Source of the DNA: UBA2330 sp035443185
GTDB taxonomy: Bacteria > Bacteroidota > Ignavibacteria > Tepidaquicellales > Tepidaquicellaceae
Assembly: GCA_035443185.1 (NCBI GenBank)
Contig: DAORRV010000011.1
Location: 1-56,831 of the forward strand
Direction: 5' to 3'
DNA length: 56,831 bases
Under the pieces are notes generated by a model. The model made no database searches. It worked only from the letters and a program-made list of their open reading frames with translations, and was not told where the DNA came from. Position numbers and translations under genes: made by a program. Shown here piece by piece: positions 17,802 to 26,634 of the stretch. The first letter of the stretch is position 1. Each line of letters begins with the position of its first letter.

Positions 17802-18308
17802 ATGCCTGAATTCAAGTTCGGACTATTTACTTCTTTTGTATTTTTTTTATGGATGGTATTGGTTTATACTATAATTGTTCCAAATTTTTACGGAGCCGGT
17901 GAATTTATAATGTTCGTTTCAGTATTTATTCCGACTATTGGAATTTTTTTAGGAATAAAAGAAAGACGGGATAAGTCAAATTTCGGGCATATTACATACA
18001 GAGAAGCATTCAGGTCTGGAATTGTAATCACGTTTATTATTTCAGTTATGATCGTAATTTTTACTTACGTCTATTATGAATTTATAAATCCTGATTATGT
18101 TAATTTTCTGATTGCTAAATCCGAAAAGTCAATGATAGCTGACAATGTACCGAGAGAACAGATCAATGCTGCTCTAACAGTTACCCGTTATCAATTCAGT
18201 CTTAATGTTCAGATCATTCAGCAGTTATTATTTGTACTTATTGGGGGTTCAGTCATTTCAGCAGTATTGGCATTTATTTTAAAAAAAGAAAAAAGAAGTA
18301 AGAACTAA
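17802..18308 (+). CDS. DUF4199 membrane protein
   Basis: This 168-residue protein has four predicted membrane helices (about 8-27, 33-48, 70-92, 135-158). The motif GHITYREAFRSG after helix 2 and the soluble loop before helix 4 match DUF4199, which is common in Bacteroidetes and relatives. Function is unknown. The next gene starts 17 nt downstream, suggesting co-transcription. Confidence 0.8.
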   Translation: MPEFKFGLFTSFVFFLWMVLVYTIIVPNFYGAGEFIMFVSVFIPTIGIFLGIKERRDKSNFGHITYREAFRSGIVITFIISVMIVIFTYVYYEFINPDYVNFLIAKSEKSMIADNVPREQINAALTVTRYQFSLNVQIIQQLLFVLIGGSVISAVLAFILKKEKRSKN

Positions 18309-18325
18309 AACCACTGAATAAAATT

Positions 18326-18907
18326 ATGAAAAGTGTTTGCGTATTTTGCGGATCTAACTCAGGTAAAGGAGTAGATTATATTGTCTCAGCTCAAAAGCTC
18401 GGAAAGCTTTTAGCCGGAAATGGAATTGACCTTGTCTATGGCGGAGGCAATATCGGAATAATGGGTGAACTCGCAAATACAGTCCTGCAGTATAATGGAA
18501 AAGTAACCGGCGTTATACCGGAAGATCTCGTCGCACGGGAAGTTGCATTTAAAGACGCAACAGAACTTCGAATTGTAAAGACTATGCATGAGAGAAAAGC
18601 TTTAATGTCTGAATTGTCAGAGGGATTCATAATGATGGCAGGAGGAATCGGGACACTGGAAGAATTCTTTGAAGTCTGGACGTGGGCTCAGCTTGGTATT
18701 CATGATAAGCCGATCGGAATTTTGAATACAAATAATTATTTTGATAAGCTGCTCGACTTTATTTATAAAGCAGTTGATGATAAATTTGTTCACGAAAAGT
18801 ATCTTGAAATGATTATTGTCGAACATGAACCTTATATGTTACTTGATAAAATGAGTATGTTCGAACCTGTCAAAGTAAGAAAATGGATAGGTAAAGAAGA
18901 CATTTAA
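18326..18907 (+). CDS. LOG-family nucleotide 5'-monophosphate phosphoribohydrolase
   Basis: This 193-residue Rossmann-fold protein of the TIGR00730/LOG family opens with SVCVFCGSNSG, has YGGGNIGIMG and the signature MAGGIGTLEEFFEVWTWAQLG. The family removes ribose 5-phosphate from AMP or cytokinin nucleotides. The usual PGGxGTxxE signature has Ala for the leading Pro here; the catalytic Glu and the preceding Arg in HERKALM are kept, so activity is plausible. Confidence 0.9.
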   Translation: MKSVCVFCGSNSGKGVDYIVSAQKLGKLLAGNGIDLVYGGGNIGIMGELANTVLQYNGKVTGVIPEDLVAREVAFKDATELRIVKTMHERKALMSELSEGFIMMAGGIGTLEEFFEVWTWAQLGIHDKPIGILNTNNYFDKLLDFIYKAVDDKFVHEKYLEMIIVEHEPYMLLDKMSMFEPVKVRKWIGKEDI

Positions 18908-19093
18908 TGTTCAATGTACAATTTACAATGTTGCACTTATTTTATTAGTGAACTAAATAATTTNNNNNNNNNNNNNNNNNNNNNNNNNNNNNNNNNNNNN
19001 NNNNNNNNNNNNNNNNNNNNNNNNNNNNNNNNNNNNNNNNNNNNNNNNNNNNNNNNNNNNNNNCATTGAACATTGAACATTAATAATTGAAAA
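18908..19093. other. Scaffold gap (18964-19063, 100 N) in a short-repeat tract
   Basis: Exactly 100 N residues mark a gap of unknown real length. The left flank has aatgttcaatgtacaattta-type units and the right flank has cattgaacattgaacatta, nearly the reverse complement. The assembly probably broke in an inverted or tandem repeat; sequence may be missing here. Confidence 0.9.
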
Positions 19094-19447
19094 TTGAACA
19101 TAGAGGCTTTTAGAAAATTTTGCTTAAATAAAAAAGGCGTAACAGAAGATTTTCCATTTGGTGAAGACACACTTTGCTATAGAGTAATGGAAAAAATTTT
19201 TGCTATCACTTCATTCAGTTTACCTTTCTCAGTAAATCTGAAATGCGATCCTGAAAAAGCCGTTGAATACAGAGAAAGATATGACGAAGTAAAACCGGGT
19301 TATCATATGAATAAGAAACATTGGAATACAGTGATGTTTGACGGTACTATACCCGATAAGCTTTTAAAAGAAATGACAGATGATTCTTATAACCTTATAG
19401 TAAAAGGACTTAACAAAAAACAGAAAGAAGAGCTTTTGAAACTCTGA
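19094..19447 (+). CDS. MmcQ/YjbR family DNA-binding protein
   Basis: This 117-residue protein matches the MmcQ/YjbR (CyaY-like fold) family in full: MNIEAFRKFCLNKKG, TEDFPFGEDTLCYRV, AITSFSLPFSVNLKCDP, then GYHMNKKHWNTV. The start is TTG at 19094, since an in-frame TGA lies at 19088-19090 and the N-terminus then aligns with the family. The start codon itself belongs to the attgaaca repeat that flanks the scaffold gap. Its cellular role is poorly defined. Confidence 0.86.
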   Translation: MNIEAFRKFCLNKKGVTEDFPFGEDTLCYRVMEKIFAITSFSLPFSVNLKCDPEKAVEYRERYDEVKPGYHMNKKHWNTVMFDGTIPDKLLKEMTDDSYNLIVKGLNKKQKEELLKL

Positions 19448-19574
19448 TATTTTTTACAGACAAAATTTAATGAACTTCAATTTGTCTATTCCATTTGAGA
19501 TATATTAATTTCAGACTTTGAGCTAGTTTAATATAAACCAATCAAAAATTTTTTCACATAAATAGTGAACACAC

Positions 19575-21131
19575 ATGAAAAAAAAGATCGAAATTTCGAT
19601 ATCACCTGAAGAGAATGCTGACGAAAAAAAACTTGATGAAATATTCCGAAGGATCAGCAGAGTCAAAAAAGAAGAAGAGTTTCACGTTAGGCTTTTAAAC
19701 AGATCTATAGATGCACGCAGCAGATATCCGGTTATTAATATAACTGCCGAGGTTTACATTAACGAACCTCCTGTTCCCGAACCTGTCTTCAGTGAAAATT
19801 ATAAAAAAGTATCTGATAAAAAAAGAGTGTTCATAGCCGGTGCGGGACCTGCGGGATATTTTGCAGCGCTTGAACTTCTCGAGCACGGAATTAAGCCGGT
19901 AATTTTTGACCGCGGAAAGGATGTCCGTGAGCGGCGCAGAGATCTGCGTGCTATTCAGCAGGAAGGTATTGTAAATCCAGATTCAAATTATTGTTTTGGA
20001 GAAGGCGGTGCGGGAACTTACTCTGACGGGAAGTTATATACTCGTTCTCATAAGAGAGGTGATATTTATAAAGCCCTGAAAATTCTTACTGAACATGGAG
20101 CACATTCGGATATTCTCATAGACTCTCATCCGCATATCGGTTCTAACAGACTGCCTGTACTTGTGCAGAAGCTTCGCGAAACGATCCTGCATTATGGCGG
20201 CGAGATAAATTTTAATTCGACTGTTACCGATCTGATCATAAGCGACGGAAAAATAAATGGAATTATAATAAATGATTCGGAAGAACTTTTTTCAGATAAT
20301 TTAATACTTGCAACCGGTCATTCAGCAAGAGATATTTATTATATGTTAAAAAGAAAAAATATTTTAACTGAAGCAAAACCCTTTGCCGTGGGAGTGCGTG
20401 TCGAGCATCCGCAAACTCTGATCGATGAAATTCAATACAAACAAAATCCGAGAAGTGAATATCTGCCGGCAGCTCCTTATAAACTTACAGCACAATGCGG
20501 AGGCAGAGGAGTCTATTCATTCTGCATGTGTCCGGGCGGATTGATCGTGCCCTCTGCTACTTCACCGGGTGAACTGGTTGTAAATGGAATGTCAATGTCC
20601 CGACGTGATTCAAAATTTGCAAACTCGGGAATTGTTGCAGCAGTTGAACTGGAAGATCTGAAAAATTATAAAGACCATGGTTCATTCATGGGTCTTGAAT
20701 TTCAAAAAGAGATAGAAAGAAATTTTTTCAAAGAAGGTGACGGCGGTCAGAAAGCTCCTGCACAGAGACTTACTGATTTTGTTAATGGAAAATTATCTGA
20801 CACTTTACCGGAAAGTTCATATATACCGGGAATCTATTCAGCAGATCTGAATAATATTTTATCTAAAGAGATCTCATCGAAACTGCGTGAAGCTTTTTCT
20901 CAGTTTGGAAAAAAAATGAAAGGATATCTAACAGAAGAAGCAATTGTCACTGGTCCTGAATCTAGGACGAGCTCACCCGTGAGGATTCCAAGAGACCGTT
21001 TAACATTTGAACATGTCCAAATGAAAGGACTTTATCCATGTGGTGAAGGTGCAGGATATGCAGGAGGAATAATCTCTGCAGCTCTCGATGGTCAGAATAC
21101 GGCAAAGGCAATTGCTATGAAACTACTATAA
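19575..21131 (+). CDS. FAD-dependent dehydrogenase, COG2509 family
   Basis: This 518-residue flavoprotein has an N-terminal domain of about 85 residues, then a dinucleotide fold at FIAGAGPAGYFAALEL (about 90-105), VIFDRGKDVRERRRD, the conserved NYCFGEGGAGTYSDGKLYTR, and the C-terminal FAD stretch LYPCGEGAGYAGGI. Layout and length fit COG2509, uncharacterised FAD-dependent dehydrogenases related to FixC/HI0933. The substrate is unknown. The ATG at 19575 fits the family's N-terminal segment. Confidence 0.88.
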   Translation: MKKKIEISISPEENADEKKLDEIFRRISRVKKEEEFHVRLLNRSIDARSRYPVINITAEVYINEPPVPEPVFSENYKKVSDKKRVFIAGAGPAGYFAALELLEHGIKPVIFDRGKDVRERRRDLRAIQQEGIVNPDSNYCFGEGGAGTYSDGKLYTRSHKRGDIYKALKILTEHGAHSDILIDSHPHIGSNRLPVLVQKLRETILHYGGEINFNSTVTDLIISDGKINGIIINDSEELFSDNLILATGHSARDIYYMLKRKNILTEAKPFAVGVRVEHPQTLIDEIQYKQNPRSEYLPAAPYKLTAQCGGRGVYSFCMCPGGLIVPSATSPGELVVNGMSMSRRDSKFANSGIVAAVELEDLKNYKDHGSFMGLEFQKEIERNFFKEGDGGQKAPAQRLTDFVNGKLSDTLPESSYIPGIYSADLNNILSKEISSKLREAFSQFGKKMKGYLTEEAIVTGPESRTSSPVRIPRDRLTFEHVQMKGLYPCGEGAGYAGGIISAALDGQNTAKAIAMKLL

Positions 21132-21188
21132 ATTCTGACAACATTTTATATTCAATAATCTGAACTTCGAAGACAATTAATTATGAAA

Positions 21189-21201
21189 ACCCCGTAAGGG
21201 T
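21189..21201. repeat. Small palindromic repeat-like element (accccgtaagggt)
   Basis: A 4-bp stem (accc/gggt) with a cgtaa loop is followed by gacattaat, a form often seen scattered between genes in Bacteroidetes. Only one copy was found here, so repeat status rests on recollection of other genomes. Confidence 0.35.
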
Positions 21202-21221
21202 GACATTAATATAAACTAACT

Positions 21222-21665
21222 ATGAAAATTAAAATAGCATCTTCAGAGAACATTGAAGCACTTGCAGAACTTTTTGATCTCTACAGGCAGTTTTATGAAC
21301 AACCTTCTGACATATCCGCAGCAAAAACTTTTCTCTCCGAAAGAATTTCAAAAAATGAATCTAAAATTTTTCTATGCTGTGATGATGATGGAAATGGAAT
21401 GGGGTTCACACAGCTTTATCCTTACTTCACTTCAGTCGGTATGAAACGCGCGTGGATACTCAATGATCTTTTTGTAAAAAAAGAATTCAGAAAAATGGGG
21501 GCAGCTGAAGAATTAATAAATGCCGTCAGAAAATTTGCATCGGAAACAGATGCTGCGTATGTAATGCTCGAGACACACATTTCAAATGATGCTGCATGCA
21601 AGTTATATGAAAAGACTGGATTTATAAAAGATGAAGAGCATTTTTATTTTTATTTAAAAGTTTGA
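21222..21665 (+). CDS. GNAT-family N-acetyltransferase
   Basis: This 147-residue protein has the GNAT fold pattern: an N-terminal helix (SENIEALAELFDLYRQFYE), central strand MGFTQLYPYFTS, the acetyl-CoA motif NDLFVKKEFRKMGAAEELI (R/Q-x-x-G-x-G/A version) and the C-terminal MLETHISNDAACKLYEKTGF. Substrate cannot be predicted. Similar to single-domain GNATs that modify small molecules or protein N-termini. Confidence 0.88.
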   Translation: MKIKIASSENIEALAELFDLYRQFYEQPSDISAAKTFLSERISKNESKIFLCCDDDGNGMGFTQLYPYFTSVGMKRAWILNDLFVKKEFRKMGAAEELINAVRKFASETDAAYVMLETHISNDAACKLYEKTGFIKDEEHFYFYLKV

Positions 21666-21742
21666 GTTATTTTAAAAAGTACTAATGCTTTTTCATATTT
21701 AACCGTTATACCAACTCACAGTAAATTAAAATATTCGTAGTC

Positions 21743-22411
21743 ATGAAAGAAGAGATCCTAAACAATTTCTGGAATGAAAGACTCATTTTTAAAAACGATG
21801 AAATTTCCTGGGAAAAAACCAACGAGTTAAAATTTGTTGTTTTATTATCGCTGCTTGCAGGTTTTTTGGCTAAGCTGCCGGAGATGATTGGTATGGATGC
21901 TGAATATTTCTATCAAAGAAATTTATCACTTATAGTTTTTCCTTTTGGATATCATATTTTGCATGGAAGCAAAAAGTAAATCTCAAAAAATTACTCCCTG
22001 CTTTCATAATCATATTAATCGCTGTCTTTTATATGAATTTATTGCCGGACAATATGAATAGTCACACACTGATACTTGCATGTAGGCAATTATACTTTTT
22101 TGAGTTGCATAAACTTCAAAAGGTTCGGAAATCAAAACCAGTGTATATATGCTTTTTGGACTTTCTGTACTGACGATGATTGTAAATGGAATTGCACTTT
22201 CAGCTATAGTTTTCAGAATTTATGAATGGGGGACCTATCCTAACAAGCTTGCAGTTTTAGTCGGAAATATTCTTATCCTTATAAATTTATTGTTTGTTAC
22301 ATTCAGACTTTATAAAACAATTAAAGACAAAAATGAAATTTACAGAGTAGAAAAAAGTATGGCTTCATTTTTACCGGTCTATAGTCTTTGGACTGCATTG
22401 GTTGTAATGAA
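21743..22411 (+). pseudogene. DUF4153-family membrane protein, broken
   Basis: The first 68 codons are intact (ATG at 21743, to VFPF). A 1-nt loss in a T run near 21943-21947 then shifts the frame. In the +1 frame homology continues (WKQKVNLKKLLPAF, NMNSHTLILAC) to about 22080. The middle of the protein is missing. The C-terminal part resumes at about 22149 (MLFGLSVLTMIVNGIALSAI, YEWGTYPNKLAVL, ASFLPVYSLWTALVV) and stops where DUF4153 proteins normally have one more segment. At least one frameshift, one internal deletion and a truncated end make it non-functional. The end is fused to antitoxin-like sequence. Confidence 0.78.
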
Positions 22412-22501
22412 AAAGCACCGATAGAATATCTCAAGACCATTACAGGTATCAGGTATATTGATGACAGACTGACAGCTCTCGAATTTGGTGATAATGTTTA
22501 A
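22388..22501 (+). pseudogene. C-terminal remnant of an Xre/MbcA/ParS-type antitoxin
   Basis: In the frame ending at TAA 22499-22501 the sequence reads NEKAPIEYLKTITGIRYIDD and then RLTALEFGDNV. This matches the end of the toxin-binding domain of Xre/MbcA/ParS antitoxins ('GG..P.E.L.T..G...V...L..IE.G'). All upstream parts, including the DNA-binding domain, are gone and replaced by the DUF4153 remnant. A TTG at 22388 could start a 37-residue peptide, otherwise there is no start. The stop lies 11 nt before the RES toxin ATG, the normal spacing of such pairs. Confidence 0.72.
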
Positions 22502-22512
22502 CAATTTATTAA

Positions 22513-22968
22513 ATGGAATTATTCAGAATATCATCTGAAAAATATTCGAAAGGGCTTGTCTCTTCAGGAAGACCAAACAGATGGAATAAAAACGGAGAGC
22601 ATGTAATTTATACAGGAGGATCCAGATCATTGTCGACACTTGAATTAATTGTTCATCGAAATTTTATCAAACCTGATATAATATATAAAGTCCTGATAAT
22701 ATCTGTCCCCGATTCGGAAAATATTATAAAGACAGTTAAGACAAAAGACCTGCCGGATAACTGGAGAAAATTAGAAGCCTATTCTAAACTTCAGGAGATT
22801 GGAAGTGATTGGATCCAAAGTAAAGAAACCCTTTTACTAAAAGTACCTTCAGCAGTAATTCCTCAGGAACAAAATTACATAATAAATATCGAGCATTCAG
22901 ATTTCAAAAGAAAAGTAAAACTGGTCAGGAGTGAGGAATATTTTTGGGATGAAGGGCTTTTACAATAA
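22513..22968 (+). CDS. RES-domain toxin (MbcT/ParT-like)
   Basis: This 151-residue full-length RES protein has FRIS at the start, GRPNRWNKNGEHVIYTGGS (Arg23, Tyr33), SLSTLELIVH (Glu44) and the late conserved VPSAVIPQEQNYIIN followed by H.DF. RES toxins degrade NAD+ or ADP-ribosylate targets; the listed Arg, Tyr and Glu are the active-site residues of the family. No lesion is visible in the frame. The partner antitoxin upstream survives only as a 28 to 37-residue stump, so the toxin is either silent, neutralised by the stump or by another antitoxin, or weakly active. Confidence 0.85.
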   Translation: MELFRISSEKYSKGLVSSGRPNRWNKNGEHVIYTGGSRSLSTLELIVHRNFIKPDIIYKVLIISVPDSENIIKTVKTKDLPDNWRKLEAYSKLQEIGSDWIQSKETLLLKVPSAVIPQEQNYIINIEHSDFKRKVKLVRSEEYFWDEGLLQ

Positions 22969-23017
22969 AAACTTATTCAGATTAAATTTTTTTTAAAAGT
23001 ATTTTTCACATAAAAAA

Positions 23018-23044
23018 ACCGGCATTTTCATACCGGTCTTATTT
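23018..23044. terminator. Shared terminator between convergent genes
   Basis: ACCGG (23018-23022) pairs with CCGGT (23033-23037) across a 10-nt loop. T-rich sequence follows on the plus strand and seven T residues on the minus strand, so it could serve both the RES gene and the minus-strand gene ending at 23138. Confidence 0.65.
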
Positions 23045-23137
23045 TATAAATATAAACAGAAACCATCAAATCCAACCCTATTCATGACACTCTCTACATG
23101 ATTAAAAATTAAAATTTATGAAAAACACTTTCACTTT

Positions 23138-24922
23138 TTATTTTACAAGTATCATACTTCTTGTCTGCGATATTTCATTTACTGTAAGTTTATAAAAATA
23201 AACTCCTGAACTTAGATTATTACCTGTAAATTCTGATTCATGCTCACCTTCATTTTGTGAATCATTTACCAGTGTGGTAATTTCATTTCCCAGAGTATCA
23301 AATATCTGAAGAAGTACTTTTGAATTTTTGTTCAACCTGTAGCTGATACGGGTGTTTGGATTAAAAGGATTCGGATAATTTTGAAATAATTGAAAATCTT
23401 TTACAACGCTTATCTCATTTTCGTTTATGGAAATTAATGTTCCGTCTTCAGTGATAGTTATATTCTGATCTACAGGTACATTTGTAAAATACTGATCTTC
23501 ACCTGACGGCCATTCGACCTTAATAGAATCTATCACTGCAGCATTCCCGAGACCGAAGTGAAGTATCAGATTCTGAGTGCAGTATCCTGCCTGTCCGCTG
23601 ATCTCCTGCATTTGAGTCACAGAGTTTCCATTGATGTTAGCTTTTATTCTGACCTTAGTTCCGATCGCAGATTTGTTTGAAGTGGTACCGGTACATTTTA
23701 TATTGATCCATTTGTTTCCAGTTGAAAGTTCATTTCTATACAGAGCATTTTTTTGATTCTCGTTAAAAGTATTTGCTGCTGCCAAATCAAGATCACCGTC
23801 ATTATCATAATCACCCCATGCAAATCCGAAAGTATATCCCGAATCATTTACAAGAACTCCAGAAGTCAATTTTTCAAAAGAAGCGGTACCTGTTTCCATC
23901 AGATTATTTTTGTATAATTTATTCACAAGCTTCTCTGTAAATGTAGGACCTTTATATGCCTGAGAAATGAACATATCCAGATCACCGTCATTGTCATAAT
24001 CACCCCAGCCGCCTACAGCATTATATCCCTGCTCTGTAACCAAAGGATCATTTGTGATTTTTGTAAAAGTAAAATCGCCGTCATTTCTGTAAAGTGAGTT
24101 CAATTGATTGTTAGTATTAGTTACAAAGGCATCGAGATCACCATCATTATCATAATCACCCCAGCTTGCACTCCATGATTCTCCACCGCCAGATGTTAAA
24201 GGAGTATTTGTGATTGCTGTAAAATATCCGTTGCCGTTATTTTTAAAGAATTGCTCATTCTGATTATTTTCCCTGGATACAAAAATCTCAGGAAGTCTGT
24301 CACCATTTACATCCACCCAGTTCACACCTCTTGCAAATGCTGTCTGACTGAAAACTGCACCTGTATCAATTTTTATAAAATTACCACCACCTGTGTTTTT
24401 GTATATAAAGTTTTTATGATTGGTACCTGCGCTGTTAGTTACAAAGAGATCTAACAAACCGTCATTATCATAATCCCCCCAACTGCATGTTTCTGAATAA
24501 CTCGGATCTAAAGAGACAGGGCTGTTTGAAAGTAATGTAAAAGAACCGTTACCGTTATTTTTATAGAGTGGGTTGATCCTGTTATACCAGTTCACGACAC
24601 ACATATCCGGAAATCCGTCATTATCAAAATCTCCCCAGCTGCTACCGTCCGAAGGAAGAAAGTCTGTAACTACAGGATCATTCTCAATCTTTACAAAAGT
24701 ACCGTTGTCATTTCTGTACAGAAAATTATTTTCACCTCCCTGTTTACCATTTGATATAAAGAGGTCAAGGTCGTTGTCACTATCGTAATCGATCCAGTTT
24801 ACGCTGCGTGAAGCGCCGCTGTCAAGACTTACAATACTTTGTTCTATTTTGATAAAGTCCTGAGACTTTAAATGTGTTAGGGCTGTAAATGTGATCAGGA
24901 AAATGGTTATTAATGTTTTCAT
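23138..24922 (-). CDS. Secreted CRTAC1-like protein (FG-GAP repeats, ASPIC/UnbV domain, T9SS tail)
   Basis: This 594-residue protein starts with a signal peptide of about 20 residues. Seven FG-GAP/VCBS repeats follow, each with a calcium loop of the form WGDYDNDGDLD, forming a predicted beta-propeller to about residue 395. An ASPIC/UnbV domain comes next (NKWINIKCTG, EISGQAGYCTQN, LHFGLGNA, VEWPSGE). From residue 513 there is a type A sorting tail (FQNYPNPFNP, GNEITTLVND, final SMILVK). It is therefore exported by T9SS and held at the cell surface, with likely binding or adhesive function. Confidence 0.92.
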   Translation of the reverse strand: MKTLITIFLITFTALTHLKSQDFIKIEQSIVSLDSGASRSVNWIDYDSDNDLDLFISNGKQGGENNFLYRNDNGTFVKIENDPVVTDFLPSDGSSWGDFDNDGFPDMCVVNWYNRINPLYKNNGNGSFTLLSNSPVSLDPSYSETCSWGDYDNDGLLDLFVTNSAGTNHKNFIYKNTGGGNFIKIDTGAVFSQTAFARGVNWVDVNGDRLPEIFVSRENNQNEQFFKNNGNGYFTAITNTPLTSGGGESWSASWGDYDNDGDLDAFVTNTNNQLNSLYRNDGDFTFTKITNDPLVTEQGYNAVGGWGDYDNDGDLDMFISQAYKGPTFTEKLVNKLYKNNLMETGTASFEKLTSGVLVNDSGYTFGFAWGDYDNDGDLDLAAANTFNENQKNALYRNELSTGNKWINIKCTGTTSNKSAIGTKVRIKANINGNSVTQMQEISGQAGYCTQNLILHFGLGNAAVIDSIKVEWPSGEDQYFTNVPVDQNITITEDGTLISINENEISVVKDFQLFQNYPNPFNPNTRISYRLNKNSKVLLQIFDTLGNEITTLVNDSQNEGEHESEFTGNNLSSGVYFYKLTVNEISQTRSMILVK

Positions 24923-25135
24923 TTTTTTAAAGTTTAATATTTATAAAATTATAGAAAATATACGACTGTTATTATTCTCTGATTCGAAAAGTTCGGGGAA
25001 AAATCAGAGCTTAAATTTGATTCCTGAGAAGATGATTTCCTAACATCTAAAATTTTAATTTATATACCTATGAGATACAAAGATACTTTTATCGGTTGAT
25101 ATACGGATACTTTTTCACCATATTTTTTTAATTCT

Positions 25136-26620
25136 ATGAATACTAATACAGAACTTTTTGATCTGATAAAATCGCTTACCTCCAGTGAAAAAAGATATTT
25201 CACTCTAAATGCATCCGTGCAGAAAGGAAATAAGAAATATCTTAAACTCTTTGATCTGATAGATTCTCAAAGATCTAATGATGAAAAAACTTTAAGATCT
25301 TTAAAAGGAAAGGAAGACATTACAAAAAATTTTAATTTTACTAAAAATTATCTCACCAAACTTATTTTTAAAAGTCTTCTGAATTATAAAAATGAAAAGT
25401 CCACTGATGCAAAACTTTTTAATATGCTGCAAAGATGTCGGATACTTTTTGACAAAGCACTTTTCAGACAATACTTTAAAACTGTAAAAGCAGGTAAACA
25501 ACTTGCCGAAAAGAATGAAAGATTCAGCTTTCTTATTGAGTTCATGGAAATTGAAAGACAGCTTACAAAAAAGGAAGAGCTTTCAGGAGTAAATATAGAG
25601 GAGGTGTTTGATGATGAACTTAAAATTCTCAACAAGATTCGTGATATAAATAATTATAAAAAAACAGTGTCCTTACTGTTCAGGTTTTACAGAACTAAAG
25701 GTATGGTAAGATCAGAGCAGAATGAAAAAGATCTGGATGAATGTATGAATGATTTACTCATAGTTTCAGAAACAGTATCTGACGGAATGGGTATGTCTGT
25801 GACAGCAAAGGAGCGTTATTTATTTGCGATGAGTATGGCCGAGGAGATCAAAGGAAATTTTGATGCTTCTTATAATTATTCTACAAAAAGATTTAAATTA
25901 ATATCAAATAATATAAATGTGTTTGATGAATCTTTGTTTGATAGTTACAAAGACTCAGTTCTGTCAGCAGTATATTCCGCATCAATATCGCGAAAGTTTG
26001 CAAAAGCTGAAAAGCATCTCGATAGTCTTAAAATTAACTCAGGTAAGACTGAAATAAATGATCTGAATATTATGCTGAGCGAACTGCATTATAATCTGTT
26101 AAGAGTTTTAAATGGAAAAGTTAATAAAAATAAAAACACGATTCTCGCAGAAACAGAAAAATTTTTAAAAAGAAATAAAAATAAAATTACCATTAACACT
26201 TTTAATCTAATAGTCTACAGACTATCAGCTATTCATTTTTTCGAAAAAAATTATAATGAATGTTTAAGGATCTTTGGTGAATATTCTCTGGAAAAGAACT
26301 CGGGGTTGTCACCGTTCATTGAGCCATATGCGCGAATGCTTTTAATACTGATTCATTTTGAGATGAAAGATCACAAGCTTCTTCAATATATGATACCCTC
26401 TGCAAAGAAATATCTCAGGAGCCGAAATGCTTTGCATAAGACAGAGGATACTGTTTTGAATTTTATTTCAAAAATGAGCAAACAGAATAAAAATACGAAT
26501 CAAAAAACATTACTGTCTGAACTAACTAATGATCTTATAAGATTTAAAAAAGATAAATATGAAAAAAATGCATTTGAATATTTTGATTACTTAAGATGGA
26601 TAAAAAATATTAACTATTAA
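25136..26620 (+). CDS. Uncharacterised helical protein, 494 residues
   Basis: This protein has no signal peptide and no membrane segment, and it is Lys/Glu-rich. It opens with ELFDLIKSLTSSEKRYFTLN and then KYLKLFDLIDSQ, followed by long alpha-helices resembling degenerate TPR repeats. I recall similar proteins of unknown function in Bacteroidetes and Ignavibacteria with the same 'LIKSL..SEKRYF' opening. It starts at ATG 25136 and is followed after 14 nt by the SDR gene, so the two may be co-transcribed. A scaffold or regulatory role is a guess only. Confidence 0.75.
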   Translation: MNTNTELFDLIKSLTSSEKRYFTLNASVQKGNKKYLKLFDLIDSQRSNDEKTLRSLKGKEDITKNFNFTKNYLTKLIFKSLLNYKNEKSTDAKLFNMLQRCRILFDKALFRQYFKTVKAGKQLAEKNERFSFLIEFMEIERQLTKKEELSGVNIEEVFDDELKILNKIRDINNYKKTVSLLFRFYRTKGMVRSEQNEKDLDECMNDLLIVSETVSDGMGMSVTAKERYLFAMSMAEEIKGNFDASYNYSTKRFKLISNNINVFDESLFDSYKDSVLSAVYSASISRKFAKAEKHLDSLKINSGKTEINDLNIMLSELHYNLLRVLNGKVNKNKNTILAETEKFLKRNKNKITINTFNLIVYRLSAIHFFEKNYNECLRIFGEYSLEKNSGLSPFIEPYARMLLILIHFEMKDHKLLQYMIPSAKKYLRSRNALHKTEDTVLNFISKMSKQNKNTNQKTLLSELTNDLIRFKKDKYEKNAFEYFDYLRWIKNINY

Positions 26621-26634
26621 AATAAATTCATATT

